NCBI GenBank assembly: GCA_000299115.1
Contig: CP003801.1
Span: forward strand, 682,001-746,000
Source: an alpha proteobacterium HIMB59
GTDB lineage: Bacteria; Pseudomonadota; Alphaproteobacteria; HIMB59
Length of the DNA stretch: 64,000 nucleotides
Reading direction: 5' to 3'
Shown here: positions 8,957-20,009 of the stretch, in pieces
Numbering within the stretch: the first letter of the stretch is position 1
Layout of the letters: each line of letters opens with the position of its first letter
Position numbers and translations under genes: made by a program
The notes under the pieces: generated by a model
The model's database searches: none
Told to the model about the DNA's origin: nothing
The model's input: only the letters and a program-made list of their open reading frames with translations

Positions 8957-9596
8957 TGATCCTCTTAGAATTTTTATTGAGTTCATCTGAAATTTTTTTA
9001 TTAAAGTCTGTTTCGATTTTAAATTCTTTTGATTGAATTATCTCATTTCCCCATAAATAAATTCCTTTACTAAAAGGAAGGGGTATTTTTAATTTATCCC
9101 AACTATTTATTCGAAAGTATCTATTTGTATGAAAAGATAAAATAGCAATATTTAAATCAAATTTTTGACATAATTTAAAAATATTAGTGTTAATTTTTTG
9201 GGGGGGTCCGTGGGGGGCGTCCGGAGTAATATAAATACAATCTCCATTTTGAACTGCTTTTGAAATATTTTTAATTAAAAAAGTTGGATTATCTTTTTTC
9301 CTTAAAAGTGGATCTAGGCCAAATTTTTTTTGAACCAGGGTGCTCAATTGACCATCTCTATGTGATGTTGCTATTGGTCTTAACTTGGGTTTAAATTTCC
9401 AACTAAATGTTGAGCCCATTAATTGATGATGCCAAATTAAAACTATTAATGTCCTATTTTTGGTAAGCTCCTTTTCTATTATTTGTTCATTCACACCCTT
9501 CCAATTACTAGTAGATTTAATAAACCAAAGAGATAAAAAAACCAAACTAGCAAAAATTTGTAAAAAAAAATTATTCTTGCTTAGTCTTTTAAGCAT
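8943..9596 (-). CDS. DUF374-family lysophospholipid acyltransferase-like protein
   Basis: A 217-residue member of the DUF374 family, related to lysophospholipid acyltransferases and commonly next to waaA in alphaproteobacteria. It has an N-terminal hydrophobic stretch (about residues 12-27), an IWHHQLMG segment near residue 54, SHRDGQL near 80 and the diagnostic TPDAPHGPPQ block near 122, a variant of the usual TPDGPRGP. The exact acyl acceptor is unknown; a role in lipid A or LPS acylation is inferred from context. The TPDAPHGPPQ codons form the only long G/C homopolymers I noticed here (G7 at 9200-9206 and G6 at 9212-9217 on the plus strand). Confidence 0.82.
   Translation of the reverse strand: MLKRLSKNNFFLQIFASLVFLSLWFIKSTSNWKGVNEQIIEKELTKNRTLIVLIWHHQLMGSTFSWKFKPKLRPIATSHRDGQLSTLVQKKFGLDPLLRKKDNPTFLIKNISKAVQNGDCIYITPDAPHGPPQKINTNIFKLCQKFDLNIAILSFHTNRYFRINSWDKLKIPLPFSKGIYLWGNEIIQSKEFKIETDFNKKISDELNKNSKRINDYF
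8960..8965 (-). promoter_or_regulatory. Ribosome-binding site of waaA
   Basis: On the minus strand AGAGGA sits three bases upstream of the ATG at 8956. This Shine-Dalgarno-like sequence, embedded in the 3' end of the DUF374 gene, decides the start in favour of 8956 over the in-frame ATG at 8986, which has no comparable sequence. Confidence 0.55.
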
Positions 9597-11316
9597 TCTT
9601 TTTTAATTGTTTTTGATAAAGCTGATAATAAGAACCTTTTTTTGCCATTAGATTCTTATGTGATCCTCTCTCAGTTAATTTACCAGCCTCAAAAAAAAGT
9701 ATTTCATCAAAATTTTTGATAGTACTTAGCCTATGAGCTACTACAACGAGAGTAATATTTTTGATTCCATTTAGATTTTCAAATAATTGCGACTCTGTTC
9801 TTAAATCTAGATTTGATGTAGGTTCATCAAGAAGAACAATTGATTTTTGTTGGGCAAGAGCTCTAGCAATAGCTATTCTTTGCCTTTGCCCTCCTGAAAG
9901 TTTGACACCATTTTCACCTATTTGAGAATTAAGACCTTTAGGTAGCTTTTCAATTACTTCCTCTAGGCAAGCTAGTTTGGCAAATTTTTCTATACTCTTA
10001 ATGGATAACTTAGAGTTATATTTTATGTTTTCTGATATTGAGCCATCAAACAAAACAGTTTCCTGACTGACTAAACTAAAAAAGCTCCGTAAATTGCTTA
10101 GACGAAGATCTTTGATATCTTCATTGCCAATTGTTATTTTACCTTTATCAAGATCAAATAAACGTATCATTAATCCCAATAAAGTTGATTTCCCAGAACC
10201 TGATGGTCCTACAATGGCTATCTTTTTATTTTTAACAAATTTAACATTAATTCCTTCAAGTACATTTTTTTCAGTATTAGGATACTTAAAAAAAACTTCA
10301 TTAAGTTGAATTTCATCAAAATTCTTAATTGTTTTTTTGCCCTCACGAATATCATTTTTCAAATCAATAAATTCAAATATTCTTGAAGCGGCCCCCAGGC
10401 CACTTTGTAGAAGCACATTTACATTTATAAGATTTTTTAGAGGAGCATAAGCTAGCATTAAGCTAACTAGAAAACTCATTAACTCACCAGCTGTCATATT
10501 ATCATTTATGACAAATACACCACCACCAAATATGGCCAAACCCGCTGCAAGTGATCCAAGTGTTTCAGTAAAAGGTCTTGATCGAGCTGTGACCTTCTCT
10601 TGTTTAAAATTTAACTCCCTAGCGGTCGCTATTTCCTCATTAATTCTAGATATTTCAAATTGCTCAGCATTAAAAGATTTTACATTTTTAATTCCTTTGA
10701 AAATTTCCTCTAAATTAGATGCTAGGTTACCTATTTGATGTTGAAGATTTTTGGTAATGTTTCTAATTTTTTTACCTAAAACTCTAACTGGTATAAGAGC
10801 CAAAGGGAAAACTACTATAGAAATTAATGCTAATTTCCAGTTTTGATAAAACATATTTCCAATTAAAACCAATAGCGTCAAAGAGTCTTTGATTAAAGCT
10901 GTGTAAGTATTAGCCATGGCACCACTTAGATAGTAAGTGTCAGCGGTTATTCTAGTGATTAAAGATCCAGTTTTGTTCTGAACAAAAAATCCATAATGTA
11001 AGTTTATGAGATTATGAAAAACATCTTTTCTTAATTTCTCGATAATTCTATGACTCATAAATTGAAGCGATGTAACTTGAGTGTAGCTCGCTAATCCTTT
11101 AATGAGACCGGTTACTAAAATTGCTCCAGGTATAAAATATAAATAAAATTCATTTGCATTAACCAACACTTGATCAAGAGCAGGTTTAACTAGCCAAGCA
11201 TGAAAACCAGTACAAAGAGCGGCAATAATCATGCAAAAAACTGCAATGATCATTTTCATTTTGTACTTTAAAAAAAGTTTAGAAATTCTTATAAAATGCG
11301 CTCTGCTTTCAGACAT
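9589..11316 (-). CDS. msbA: Lipid A export ABC transporter MsbA
   Basis: A fused membrane-plus-ATPase ABC half-transporter of the MsbA type, which flips lipid A-core across the inner membrane as a homodimer. The first ~300 residues hold six predicted membrane helices. The C-terminal ATPase has Walker A GPSGSGKST, the signature LSGGQRQRIAIARAL, Walker B SIVLLDEPTS, and an AHRLST H-loop. The ATG at 11316 (MSESRAHF, 575 residues) is preferred over a TTG at 11331. It overlaps the ubiA stop by 8 bases and precedes three lipid A/Kdo genes, which argues for MsbA rather than a drug exporter. Confidence 0.9.
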   Translation of the reverse strand: MSESRAHFIRISKLFLKYKMKMIIAVFCMIIAALCTGFHAWLVKPALDQVLVNANEFYLYFIPGAILVTGLIKGLASYTQVTSLQFMSHRIIEKLRKDVFHNLINLHYGFFVQNKTGSLITRITADTYYLSGAMANTYTALIKDSLTLLVLIGNMFYQNWKLALISIVVFPLALIPVRVLGKKIRNITKNLQHQIGNLASNLEEIFKGIKNVKSFNAEQFEISRINEEIATARELNFKQEKVTARSRPFTETLGSLAAGLAIFGGGVFVINDNMTAGELMSFLVSLMLAYAPLKNLINVNVLLQSGLGAASRIFEFIDLKNDIREGKKTIKNFDEIQLNEVFFKYPNTEKNVLEGINVKFVKNKKIAIVGPSGSGKSTLLGLMIRLFDLDKGKITIGNEDIKDLRLSNLRSFFSLVSQETVLFDGSISENIKYNSKLSIKSIEKFAKLACLEEVIEKLPKGLNSQIGENGVKLSGGQRQRIAIARALAQQKSIVLLDEPTSNLDLRTESQLFENLNGIKNITLVVVAHRLSTIKNFDEILFFEAGKLTERGSHKNLMAKKGSYYQLYQKQLKKNA

Positions 11317-12214
11317 TAAATTGACTTCCAATTATAATACTTAAAAGTAAAAAAATACCGTAATAATTATTTCTTTTGAAATAGGAGCCTGATTTTAGAG
11401 GGTCGTTTTTCCAAAAATAGTTAATGTCAATTAAATTTAAAGCCAATAACAATGAAAGAAAAATAAAATATTTAAAATGAAACCCAAGATTTTTTCCAAA
11501 GAACATTAAAAATCCATACATGAACATGATCAAAGAATTCAGAATAATAATTTTATATTTACCAAATAATATTGCGCTCGATTTTAGGGAAAGCTTCTTG
11601 TCATCCTCTTCGTCTTGAGTCGCATAAACAGTGTCATAAATTAAGGTCCATAAAATCAAGGATATGAATAAAAGAAAAACATCTGAAAAGCTACCATGGG
11701 AATTTGATGATGACCAACCTATCATACATCCCCAATTATAAGTAAAAGCTAAAATAAACTGGGGAAGAAAAAAGTACCTTTTGGCAAGTGGGTATAAAAA
11801 AATAAGAGGGGTTATCATTAGCGCTAGAATAATTGAGGGTAAATTTAATTGAGTTAAAACAATTAAACCAATACTCAATAATATGATCAGACAAATAATT
11901 GAATTTTTTATAGAAAGCGTATTGGAAACTAGTGGTCTGGTCTGTGTTCTTTCGACTTTAATATCAATATCGCGATCGAGAAGGTCATTGACGATACATC
12001 CAGCAGACCGCATAGCGATTGAGCCGATTAAAAATATTATTAATAAAATTGCGACTTCTTGATTAAAACTAGAAAATGCAAAAATAGAAAAGCATATTGG
12101 GTAAAACAACAATACATAACCAATAGGTCTGTCCAGTCTCATTATTGAAATATACGGATGGGTAAATATTGGAAAAATTCTAAAAATTAAATTATCTTGT
12201 CTGATATCGTTCAT
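11309..12214 (-). CDS. ubiA: 4-hydroxybenzoate polyprenyltransferase
   Basis: UbiA prenylates 4-hydroxybenzoate, the first committed step of ubiquinone synthesis, in the inner membrane. The 301-residue protein has about eight hydrophobic helices and two Asp-rich motifs typical of the family: NDLLDRDID near residue 76, and DTVYATQDEEDD near residue 195. The opening segment with RLDRPIGYVLLFYP is typical of alphaproteobacterial UbiA. Ubiquinone is needed by the bc1 complex encoded elsewhere in this window. The start codon overlaps the divergent rsmE start in a CATG (12212-12215), and msbA follows on the same strand. Confidence 0.93.
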   Translation of the reverse strand: MNDIRQDNLIFRIFPIFTHPYISIMRLDRPIGYVLLFYPICFSIFAFSSFNQEVAILLIIFLIGSIAMRSAGCIVNDLLDRDIDIKVERTQTRPLVSNTLSIKNSIICLIILLSIGLIVLTQLNLPSIILALMITPLIFLYPLAKRYFFLPQFILAFTYNWGCMIGWSSSNSHGSFSDVFLLFISLILWTLIYDTVYATQDEEDDKKLSLKSSAILFGKYKIIILNSLIMFMYGFLMFFGKNLGFHFKYFIFLSLLLALNLIDINYFWKNDPLKSGSYFKRNNYYGIFLLLSIIIGSQFNV

Positions 12215-12923
12215 GAAGAGAATTTACAATAAATCAAATTTGGTTAAGGGTAACACTTATCATTTAGAAGAAAAGTACTATATCCACCTTATCAAAGTAA
12301 TGCGATTAAATATTGGAGAACAAATATCTTTATTTAATGAAGAAAACGGTGAATGGCTGGCAAAAATTATTGAAGTAAAAAAAAACAGTCTTATAGCTGA
12401 AGTTTTAGAGCAAACATTGCCTCCCAAAATCACTGCTAATATTAATCTGCTCTTTTCTCCAATTAAGCATTTAAATAGTGAGTCTATTATTAGACAGTCT
12501 ACAGAGATGGGAATAAAAAATCTTTACCCTACAAAATTCCAAAGAACTGTGGTGAGCAAGATAAATTTATTAAAATTTGAGGCTTATGGGGTTGGGGCTA
12601 CTCAACAATCGGGTAGATTATCTCTTCCAAGTATCTTTCAAATGGTGAAACTCTCTCATCAAAAAGAACTTCTTAAAAAATCAAATGTTTTGATGTTTGA
12701 TGAAAATCTCAAAGGCATCCATATTAATGAGGTACCAAAGGAAAATTTTAATGAAAATATTTTAGTTATCATTGGGCCTGAGGGTGGCTTTGAAGAACAG
12801 GAGAGAGAGTTTGTGGAAGCTAACTCAAAAAACTTTTTCAATATAAAACTAGGAAGCCAAATTTTAAAGGCAGATACTGCAGTTATTGCCGCACTTAGTT
12901 TGACGTTTCATTTTTTTTCATAA
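12213..12923 (+). CDS. rsmE: 16S rRNA (uracil(1498)-N3)-methyltransferase RsmE
   Basis: RsmE methylates U1498 of 16S rRNA in the mature 30S subunit. The 236-residue protein begins MKRIYNKSNL, has a small PUA-like N-terminal domain and a SPOUT-fold C-terminal domain. The SAM-binding knot motif is IIGPEGGFEEQE at about residues 187-198, followed by LGSQILKADTAVIAAL near 218-233, both highly characteristic. It is divergent from ubiA, with the two start codons sharing two bases. A 64-base gap separates it from the oxidase operon, whose promoter may lie there. Confidence 0.94.
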   Translation: MKRIYNKSNLVKGNTYHLEEKYYIHLIKVMRLNIGEQISLFNEENGEWLAKIIEVKKNSLIAEVLEQTLPPKITANINLLFSPIKHLNSESIIRQSTEMGIKNLYPTKFQRTVVSKINLLKFEAYGVGATQQSGRLSLPSIFQMVKLSHQKELLKKSNVLMFDENLKGIHINEVPKENFNENILVIIGPEGGFEEQEREFVEANSKNFFNIKLGSQILKADTAVIAALSLTFHFFS

Positions 12924-12987
12924 AAACAAGGTTTTTAGCGACATCCTGTCAATATACTGCTCAAAATAGAATACTAATATAAAGATC

Positions 12988-15443
<2,456 letters not shown>

Positions 15444-15446
15444 TAA

Positions 15447-16373
15447 GTGGCTGTAAATAAAGACAGACAAGAACACTTACTTTCTTCAAGCGTAGGTTTT
15501 AATCTACCTTCGCTGTTGAATTTTTTAAAACAGGTATATGTTTTAATTAAACCTGGAGTTATCTCATTAGTTATATTTACAGCATTATGTGCGATGTTAG
15601 TTGCCCCATCTGAAAAATCAATTTTCATTAAGGGTATTAGCCTTCTACTAATTGCAATGGGCGCCTCAGGATCGGCTATTTTAAATATGTGGCATGATCG
15701 AATAATTGACTCAAAAATGGACCGTACTAAGTTTAGACCAATTCCTGCAGGTAATATCTCAGCTAATACTGCGTTAGCAATTGGCTTAGTATTTTCTTTT
15801 TTCTCTGTGGTAGCTTTATTCTTTTTTGCCAATATTCAAGCAGCTATTTTACTAGCATTTACAATCATTTATTATTCTGTCTTTTATACGATGTTTTTAA
15901 AATATCGAACTGCACAAAATATTGTTATTGGAGGTTTAGCTGGGGCGCTTCCCCCAGTTATAGCATGGATCAGTATTTCAAATGAGATGATCCTATACCC
16001 AATAATTTTATGTCTAATTATATTTTTGTGGACCCCGCCACATTCATGGGCTTTAGCAATTTATAGAAATCAAGATTATTCAAATGCAGATGTTCCAATG
16101 TATCCCGTCAAACATGGCATTCAAAATACTTTGAAAATGATGAACATCTATACTTTCTTGATGATTGTCTCTACTAACTTACTTTTTATATTTGGATTTA
16201 CAGGAATGATATTTCTTGTTACTTCAAATTTACTAAACAGTTATTTTGCTTTTCAACTCATTAAACTCAATAAGTCCAAAAATTTAAAAAAGGACTCGAT
16301 TAAATTATTTGGCTTTTCAATTATTTATTTATTTTTGATTTTTTTCCTTACTGTTATCGATCGTTTTTTTTAA
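15447..16373 (+). CDS. ctaB: Protoheme IX farnesyltransferase (heme O synthase)
   Basis: CtaB (CyoE) farnesylates heme b to heme O, the precursor of the heme A used by the neighbouring oxidase. The 308-residue membrane protein has about eight helices and the UbiA-superfamily Asp-rich motif N-x3-D-R-x2-D seen as NMWHDRIIDSKMDRT near residues 75-89. A second typical segment, TPPHSWALAIYR, lies near 197-208. The start is GTG at 15447, three bases after the ctaD stop. It is followed by a micro-ORF through a TAATG overlap. A heme A synthase (CtaA) is not in this window. Confidence 0.95.
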   Translation: MAVNKDRQEHLLSSSVGFNLPSLLNFLKQVYVLIKPGVISLVIFTALCAMLVAPSEKSIFIKGISLLLIAMGASGSAILNMWHDRIIDSKMDRTKFRPIPAGNISANTALAIGLVFSFFSVVALFFFANIQAAILLAFTIIYYSVFYTMFLKYRTAQNIVIGGLAGALPPVIAWISISNEMILYPIILCLIIFLWTPPHSWALAIYRNQDYSNADVPMYPVKHGIQNTLKMMNIYTFLMIVSTNLLFIFGFTGMIFLVTSNLLNSYFAFQLIKLNKSKNLKKDSIKLFGFSIIYLFLIFFLTVIDRFF

Positions 16374-16474
16374 TGAATAAAAAGAAAAAAAATCTCATTG
16401 TTTTGATTATCTTGCTTTGTTTAGTTGTGAGCTTTTATTTTATTACTATTCAAAGAATTAAATCTGGTATTTGA
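16373..16474 (+). CDS. CoxF-like single-span micro-protein in oxidase operon
   Basis: A 33-residue open frame starts at an ATG that overlaps the ctaB stop (TAATG) and ends at a TGA that overlaps the ctaG TTG start (TTGA). The product has a lysine-rich N-terminus, one hydrophobic helix (about residues 8-24) and the tail FYFITIQRIKSGI. That tail resembles the (L)FYxVTIxxxG ending of the ~50-residue CoxF-type proteins found between ctaB and ctaG in many alphaproteobacteria. The tight coupling on both sides argues that it is a real gene rather than noise. A role in oxidase assembly is inferred from position only. Confidence 0.72.
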   Translation: MNKKKKNLIVLIILLCLVVSFYFITIQRIKSGI

Positions 16475-17007
16475 AAAACTCCGGTAAATATAGAACTCTT
16501 ATCTTTTTGATACTAATCTTGGCTTTTATGTCAAGCTTGGTAATTTTTTCAGTTCCATTGTATCGACTTTTTTGTGATCTAACTGGCTTTCAGGGCTTCA
16601 ATCAGGAAACAAACAATTTAATAGAACAAATAGATCCTAAGATGGGTGAATTAGAATTGAATGTTGTTTTTTCTTCTCAAGTCAATGATGGGCTAGATTG
16701 GAATTTTGAGGCCCCTGATAAAATGATAATTACCGAAGGGGTGAAATACGATGTTACTTTTAAAGCTCAAAACAATTCTTCAATGCCCAATACTGGCACT
16801 TCTATTTTTAATGTATTGCCACCAAAAATTGGACCTTACTTACTCAAAATAGAATGTTTTTGTTTTCAAGATCAAGAAATTCAGCCTGGTGAAGTTGTAG
16901 AGTTCCCAGTAACTTTTTATATTGACCCCCTGATTTTAGAGGACCCTGAAGCTAAAAAAGTTAAGAATGTCACTTTGTCATATACCTTTTTTGAGAAAAA
17001 AGAATGA
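16471..17007 (+). CDS. ctaG: Cytochrome c oxidase assembly protein CtaG/Cox11
   Basis: Cox11 delivers copper to the CuB site of oxidase subunit I. The 178-residue protein has an N-terminal membrane anchor (about residues 9-28), followed by the diagnostic VPLYRLFCDLTGFQG near residues 29-43 and the copper-binding CFCF motif near residue 130. The periplasmic beta domain ends with FFEKKE. The start is a TTG at 16471 overlapping the preceding micro-ORF stop. Its place between ctaB and coxC matches the alphaproteobacterial arrangement. Confidence 0.95.
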   Translation: MKNSGKYRTLIFLILILAFMSSLVIFSVPLYRLFCDLTGFQGFNQETNNLIEQIDPKMGELELNVVFSSQVNDGLDWNFEAPDKMIITEGVKYDVTFKAQNNSSMPNTGTSIFNVLPPKIGPYLLKIECFCFQDQEIQPGEVVEFPVTFYIDPLILEDPEAKKVKNVTLSYTFFEKKE

Positions 17008-17018
17008 AATACTAATAA

Positions 17019-17861
17019 ATGGTCGATTTAACATTTAAAGATTCAGAAAAAAAGCATCAGTACCACTTGGTTAATCCTAGCCCATGGCCGCTAGTTGGTT
17101 CATTTTCTGCATTGTTCTTAGTTTCTGGGGCCATCTTATATATGCACTATGAGATGCTTTGGCCAATGTTTGTTGGGTTAGGTCTTATACTCTTTACTAT
17201 GTTTATGTGGTGGAGAGACATCATTAAAGAAAGTACTTTTCTTAAAGTTCACAATTCAATCACAGAAATAGGTCTACGTTGGGGAATGGCCTTATTTATT
17301 ACTTCTGAGGTAATGTTTTTTGTTGCATTCTTTTGGGCTTTTTTTGATGCTAGCTTGCTTCCAAAAGCTTTCATTGAAGATTATAAAGACGTTTTTACTG
17401 GTTCTCTTGGAATTGGTATTTGGCCGCCAGAGGGCATAGAAACATTTGATCCACTTGATATTCCTTATTTAAATACTTTAATTCTTTTATTATCTGGAAC
17501 AACATGTACTTGGGCTCATCATGCTGTTAGAGAAGGAAATAATAAAGAAGCTCTTCAAGGTCTTTACTTAACAGTATTTTTAGGCGGTATTTTTACATTA
17601 CTTCAAATTTATGAGTATCAACATGCAACATTTGGTTTTACTGAAGGTATATACCCATCAACGTTTTATATGGCAACGGGCTTCCATGGTTTTCATGTAT
17701 TAATCGGAACACTTTTTTTACTTGTTTGTTTAATGAGAGCTAGAAAAGGTCATTTAACCCCTGAAAGACATTTTGGTTTTGAGGCTGCTGCTTGGTACTG
17801 GCATTTTGTTGATGTTGTATGGCTATTTTTATACATAGCTATCTATTGGTGGGGAAGATAA
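17019..17861 (+). CDS. ctaE: Cytochrome c oxidase subunit III
   Basis: Subunit III is a seven-helix membrane subunit that binds lipids and stabilises proton uptake in the aa3 oxidase. The 280-residue protein begins with a short polar tail, then HLVNPSPWPL near residues 17-26, a common subunit III start. Other family motifs are RWGMALFITSEVMFF near 88-102, the Glu-containing helix with FFWAFFD, GTTCTWAHHAVR near 160-171, and the C-terminal WYWHFVDVVWLFLYIAIYWW. Length is normal. It follows ctaG by 11 bases. Confidence 0.97.
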   Translation: MVDLTFKDSEKKHQYHLVNPSPWPLVGSFSALFLVSGAILYMHYEMLWPMFVGLGLILFTMFMWWRDIIKESTFLKVHNSITEIGLRWGMALFITSEVMFFVAFFWAFFDASLLPKAFIEDYKDVFTGSLGIGIWPPEGIETFDPLDIPYLNTLILLLSGTTCTWAHHAVREGNNKEALQGLYLTVFLGGIFTLLQIYEYQHATFGFTEGIYPSTFYMATGFHGFHVLIGTLFLLVCLMRARKGHLTPERHFGFEAAAWYWHFVDVVWLFLYIAIYWWGR

Positions 17862-17905
17862 AAATCTTCTCAATTCCCAGCTTTTTTTTTAAAACTATCT
17901 AATTT

Positions 17906-18595
17906 ATGAAATTAAAATCATTAACATTTGTTTTTTTATTTATTAGTTTTGTAACTTTTATTTTAGGGGTATGGCAGTTATACAGACTGAATTGGAAAAA
18001 TGATTTAATTGAAAATATCAATAATTCTGTCAATTCACCGAAGATTTTTGACAGCAATGAAGAATATGAAGAACTTATAACTGTTAGTTTAAACAATGAA
18101 TTTGATTTAATTGATAGCCCCATTTTTCTAGAATCCAAAACCCAGCAAGGGAAAGTGGGTTATCATGCAGTTTTACCTTTGACTTATAACAACAAGTTTT
18201 ACTCTGTAATTAACCTAGGATGGCTTTCTGATAAAAATTTAGAATATGTTAGTAACCTCATAAAAGAAATTAAAAACCAAGACTCTTTCTATGCTTACAC
18301 ACGTCATTTAACAAATGAAAAACAATTTTTTGTGCCAGAAAATCAACCCAATGATAATATTTGGTTTTCTATATTAAAATCTGACTTAGAGGAATATTAT
18401 AAATCAAATTTTAATTCTATTTATTACTTTGTATTATTTGATCCAAGAATAAAACCTGATACTAATCCCCTAGCTTTTTTAAGAAATAATCATCTAAATT
18501 ATTCTATAACCTGGTTTTTATTAAGTCTCTCAAGTGCAATCATGATATTAATAATTAGACGAAAGCATTATGGACAATCTAAAAAAATATTTTAA
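17906..18595 (+). CDS. SURF1 family oxidase assembly protein
   Basis: SURF1 (Shy1) proteins assist heme a insertion into oxidase subunit I. The 229-residue protein has the typical two-helix layout: an N-terminal membrane helix (about residues 6-24) followed by the diagnostic LGVWQLYRLNWK, a periplasmic middle domain containing GYHAVLPL near 86 and NLGWL near 104, and a C-terminal helix near residues 200-217. The overall sequence is divergent, which is usual for the family. It lies 44 bases after ctaE, and its last 26 bases overlap the M32 peptidase gene. Confidence 0.88.
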   Translation: MKLKSLTFVFLFISFVTFILGVWQLYRLNWKNDLIENINNSVNSPKIFDSNEEYEELITVSLNNEFDLIDSPIFLESKTQQGKVGYHAVLPLTYNNKFYSVINLGWLSDKNLEYVSNLIKEIKNQDSFYAYTRHLTNEKQFFVPENQPNDNIWFSILKSDLEEYYKSNFNSIYYFVLFDPRIKPDTNPLAFLRNNHLNYSITWFLLSLSSAIMILIIRRKHYGQSKKIF

Positions 18596-20009
18596 AAACT
18601 ATTATGTTTTAAATGATATCAGTGGGATCCTTTTTTGGGATAATGCCACAAATCTTCCTGCAAAAAGTATTGAGTCTCGATCAGATCAAATGTCAATATT
18701 AGCAGAATATATTGATCAAGAATTAAGAGATCTAAATATAATTAAAGAAATTAATCTAAACAAAAATAAAGATTTAAATGATTATGATAAAAAAAATTTA
18801 TTACTTATGGAGAGCATAGTCTTAAAAGAAAATGCAGTGGATGGCTTACTTAAATCTCAATTGGTTAAAAAGAAACTAAAATGTGAACATTTGTGGAGAG
18901 AGGCTAGAGAAAAAAATGATGTATCGATAATTGAAAAGGATTTTAATGAGTTATTAAATTTAGTCCATGAAGAGGCAAGTCAGCTATCAAAATCTTTAAG
19001 TTTAAATCCTTATGATGCTTTGATTTCAAACTATGATAGGGATTACAACTCAAGTAAAATAGATAAGTTATTTGAGATTATAAAAACAGATATAATCCCT
19101 CAATATTTAAATTTAGAAAAAATAAGTAAGCCAACTATTTTTAAATCAGATTTATCAAAAGATGACATTTTTCAACATACCAATTTGAAATTAAAAGAAT
19201 TAGGATTTAACTTTGATTATGGTCGAATTGACCAATCAATGCATCCTTTTTGCGGTGGAGCAAATAAAGACGTAAGAATAACCACAAGATTTGAGGATAA
19301 TATTTTAGAAACTCTTTCTGCTCTTTTTCATGAAACGGGGCATGGGGTATATGAACAAAATAGACCAACTGAACTATTATATGAACCTATTGGACAAGCA
19401 CGAAGCTTAAGTGTTCATGAAAGTCAGTCTTTATTTTATGAAAATCATATTTTTAAATCAAAATCATATTTTCAGGTTTTTAATAAAATCTTTGATGGGT
19501 CAAAAGATATGCACCAATCCTTTATCGAACATTACCACACAGTTAGACTAAACCCGATCAGGGTAAGTGCAGATGAATTTTCTTATCCTATTCATGTTTT
19601 TATTCGATATGAAATTGAAAAAGAAATATTTAATAACAAAATCCAGTTTAAAGATATTCGTCATCTCTGGAATAAATATTATAAACAGTACCTAGATATT
19701 GATTTACCTAATGATACTGTAGGGGTTTTGCAGGATATACACTGGTATGAAGGTATATTTGGATATTTCCCAACTTATGCAATTGGAGCCATGATTTCAT
19801 CTCAAATTAAATTTAGTTGCCCTGAATATCAATCCTTTGTTGATAATGTAAGTGAAGAAAGCATCTATAAAGTAACTGATTGGTTAAAAAATAACATTCA
19901 TCAAAAGGCCTCTTTATATTCATCTGACGAAATGTTACAAAATATCTCTGGAGAGTCTTTAAATTCTTCATATTTTTTAAAACACTTAAATAATAGGTTT
20001 ATTCAATGA
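18570..20009 (+). CDS. M32 family carboxypeptidase (carboxypeptidase Taq)
   Basis: A zinc-dependent metallocarboxypeptidase of family M32, which trims C-terminal residues from cytosolic peptides. The 479-residue protein contains the HExxH zinc motif as HETGHG near residue 255, followed by the family segment SLSVHESQSLFYEN near residue 280 with the third metal-ligand Glu, and ADEFSYPIHVFIRYE near 335-349. A GVLQDIHWYEG motif appears near residue 390. Length is close to the family norm of about 500. It overlaps surf1 upstream and thrC downstream (four bases), so it is probably co-transcribed as a tail of the oxidase operon. Confidence 0.93.
   Translation: MDNLKKYFKNYYVLNDISGILFWDNATNLPAKSIESRSDQMSILAEYIDQELRDLNIIKEINLNKNKDLNDYDKKNLLLMESIVLKENAVDGLLKSQLVKKKLKCEHLWREAREKNDVSIIEKDFNELLNLVHEEASQLSKSLSLNPYDALISNYDRDYNSSKIDKLFEIIKTDIIPQYLNLEKISKPTIFKSDLSKDDIFQHTNLKLKELGFNFDYGRIDQSMHPFCGGANKDVRITTRFEDNILETLSALFHETGHGVYEQNRPTELLYEPIGQARSLSVHESQSLFYENHIFKSKSYFQVFNKIFDGSKDMHQSFIEHYHTVRLNPIRVSADEFSYPIHVFIRYEIEKEIFNNKIQFKDIRHLWNKYYKQYLDIDLPNDTVGVLQDIHWYEGIFGYFPTYAIGAMISSQIKFSCPEYQSFVDNVSEESIYKVTDWLKNNIHQKASLYSSDEMLQNISGESLNSSYFLKHLNNRFIQ

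Noticed and set aside
12924-12987. Possible sigma-70 promoter (TAGAAT as -10) before ctaC
   Set aside because: No convincing -35 element at proper spacing; AT-rich sequence gives many chance -10 matches.
17862-17905. T-rich stretch after ctaE as a possible terminator
   Set aside because: There is no stem upstream of the T-run, and surf1 continues on the same strand only a few bases later.
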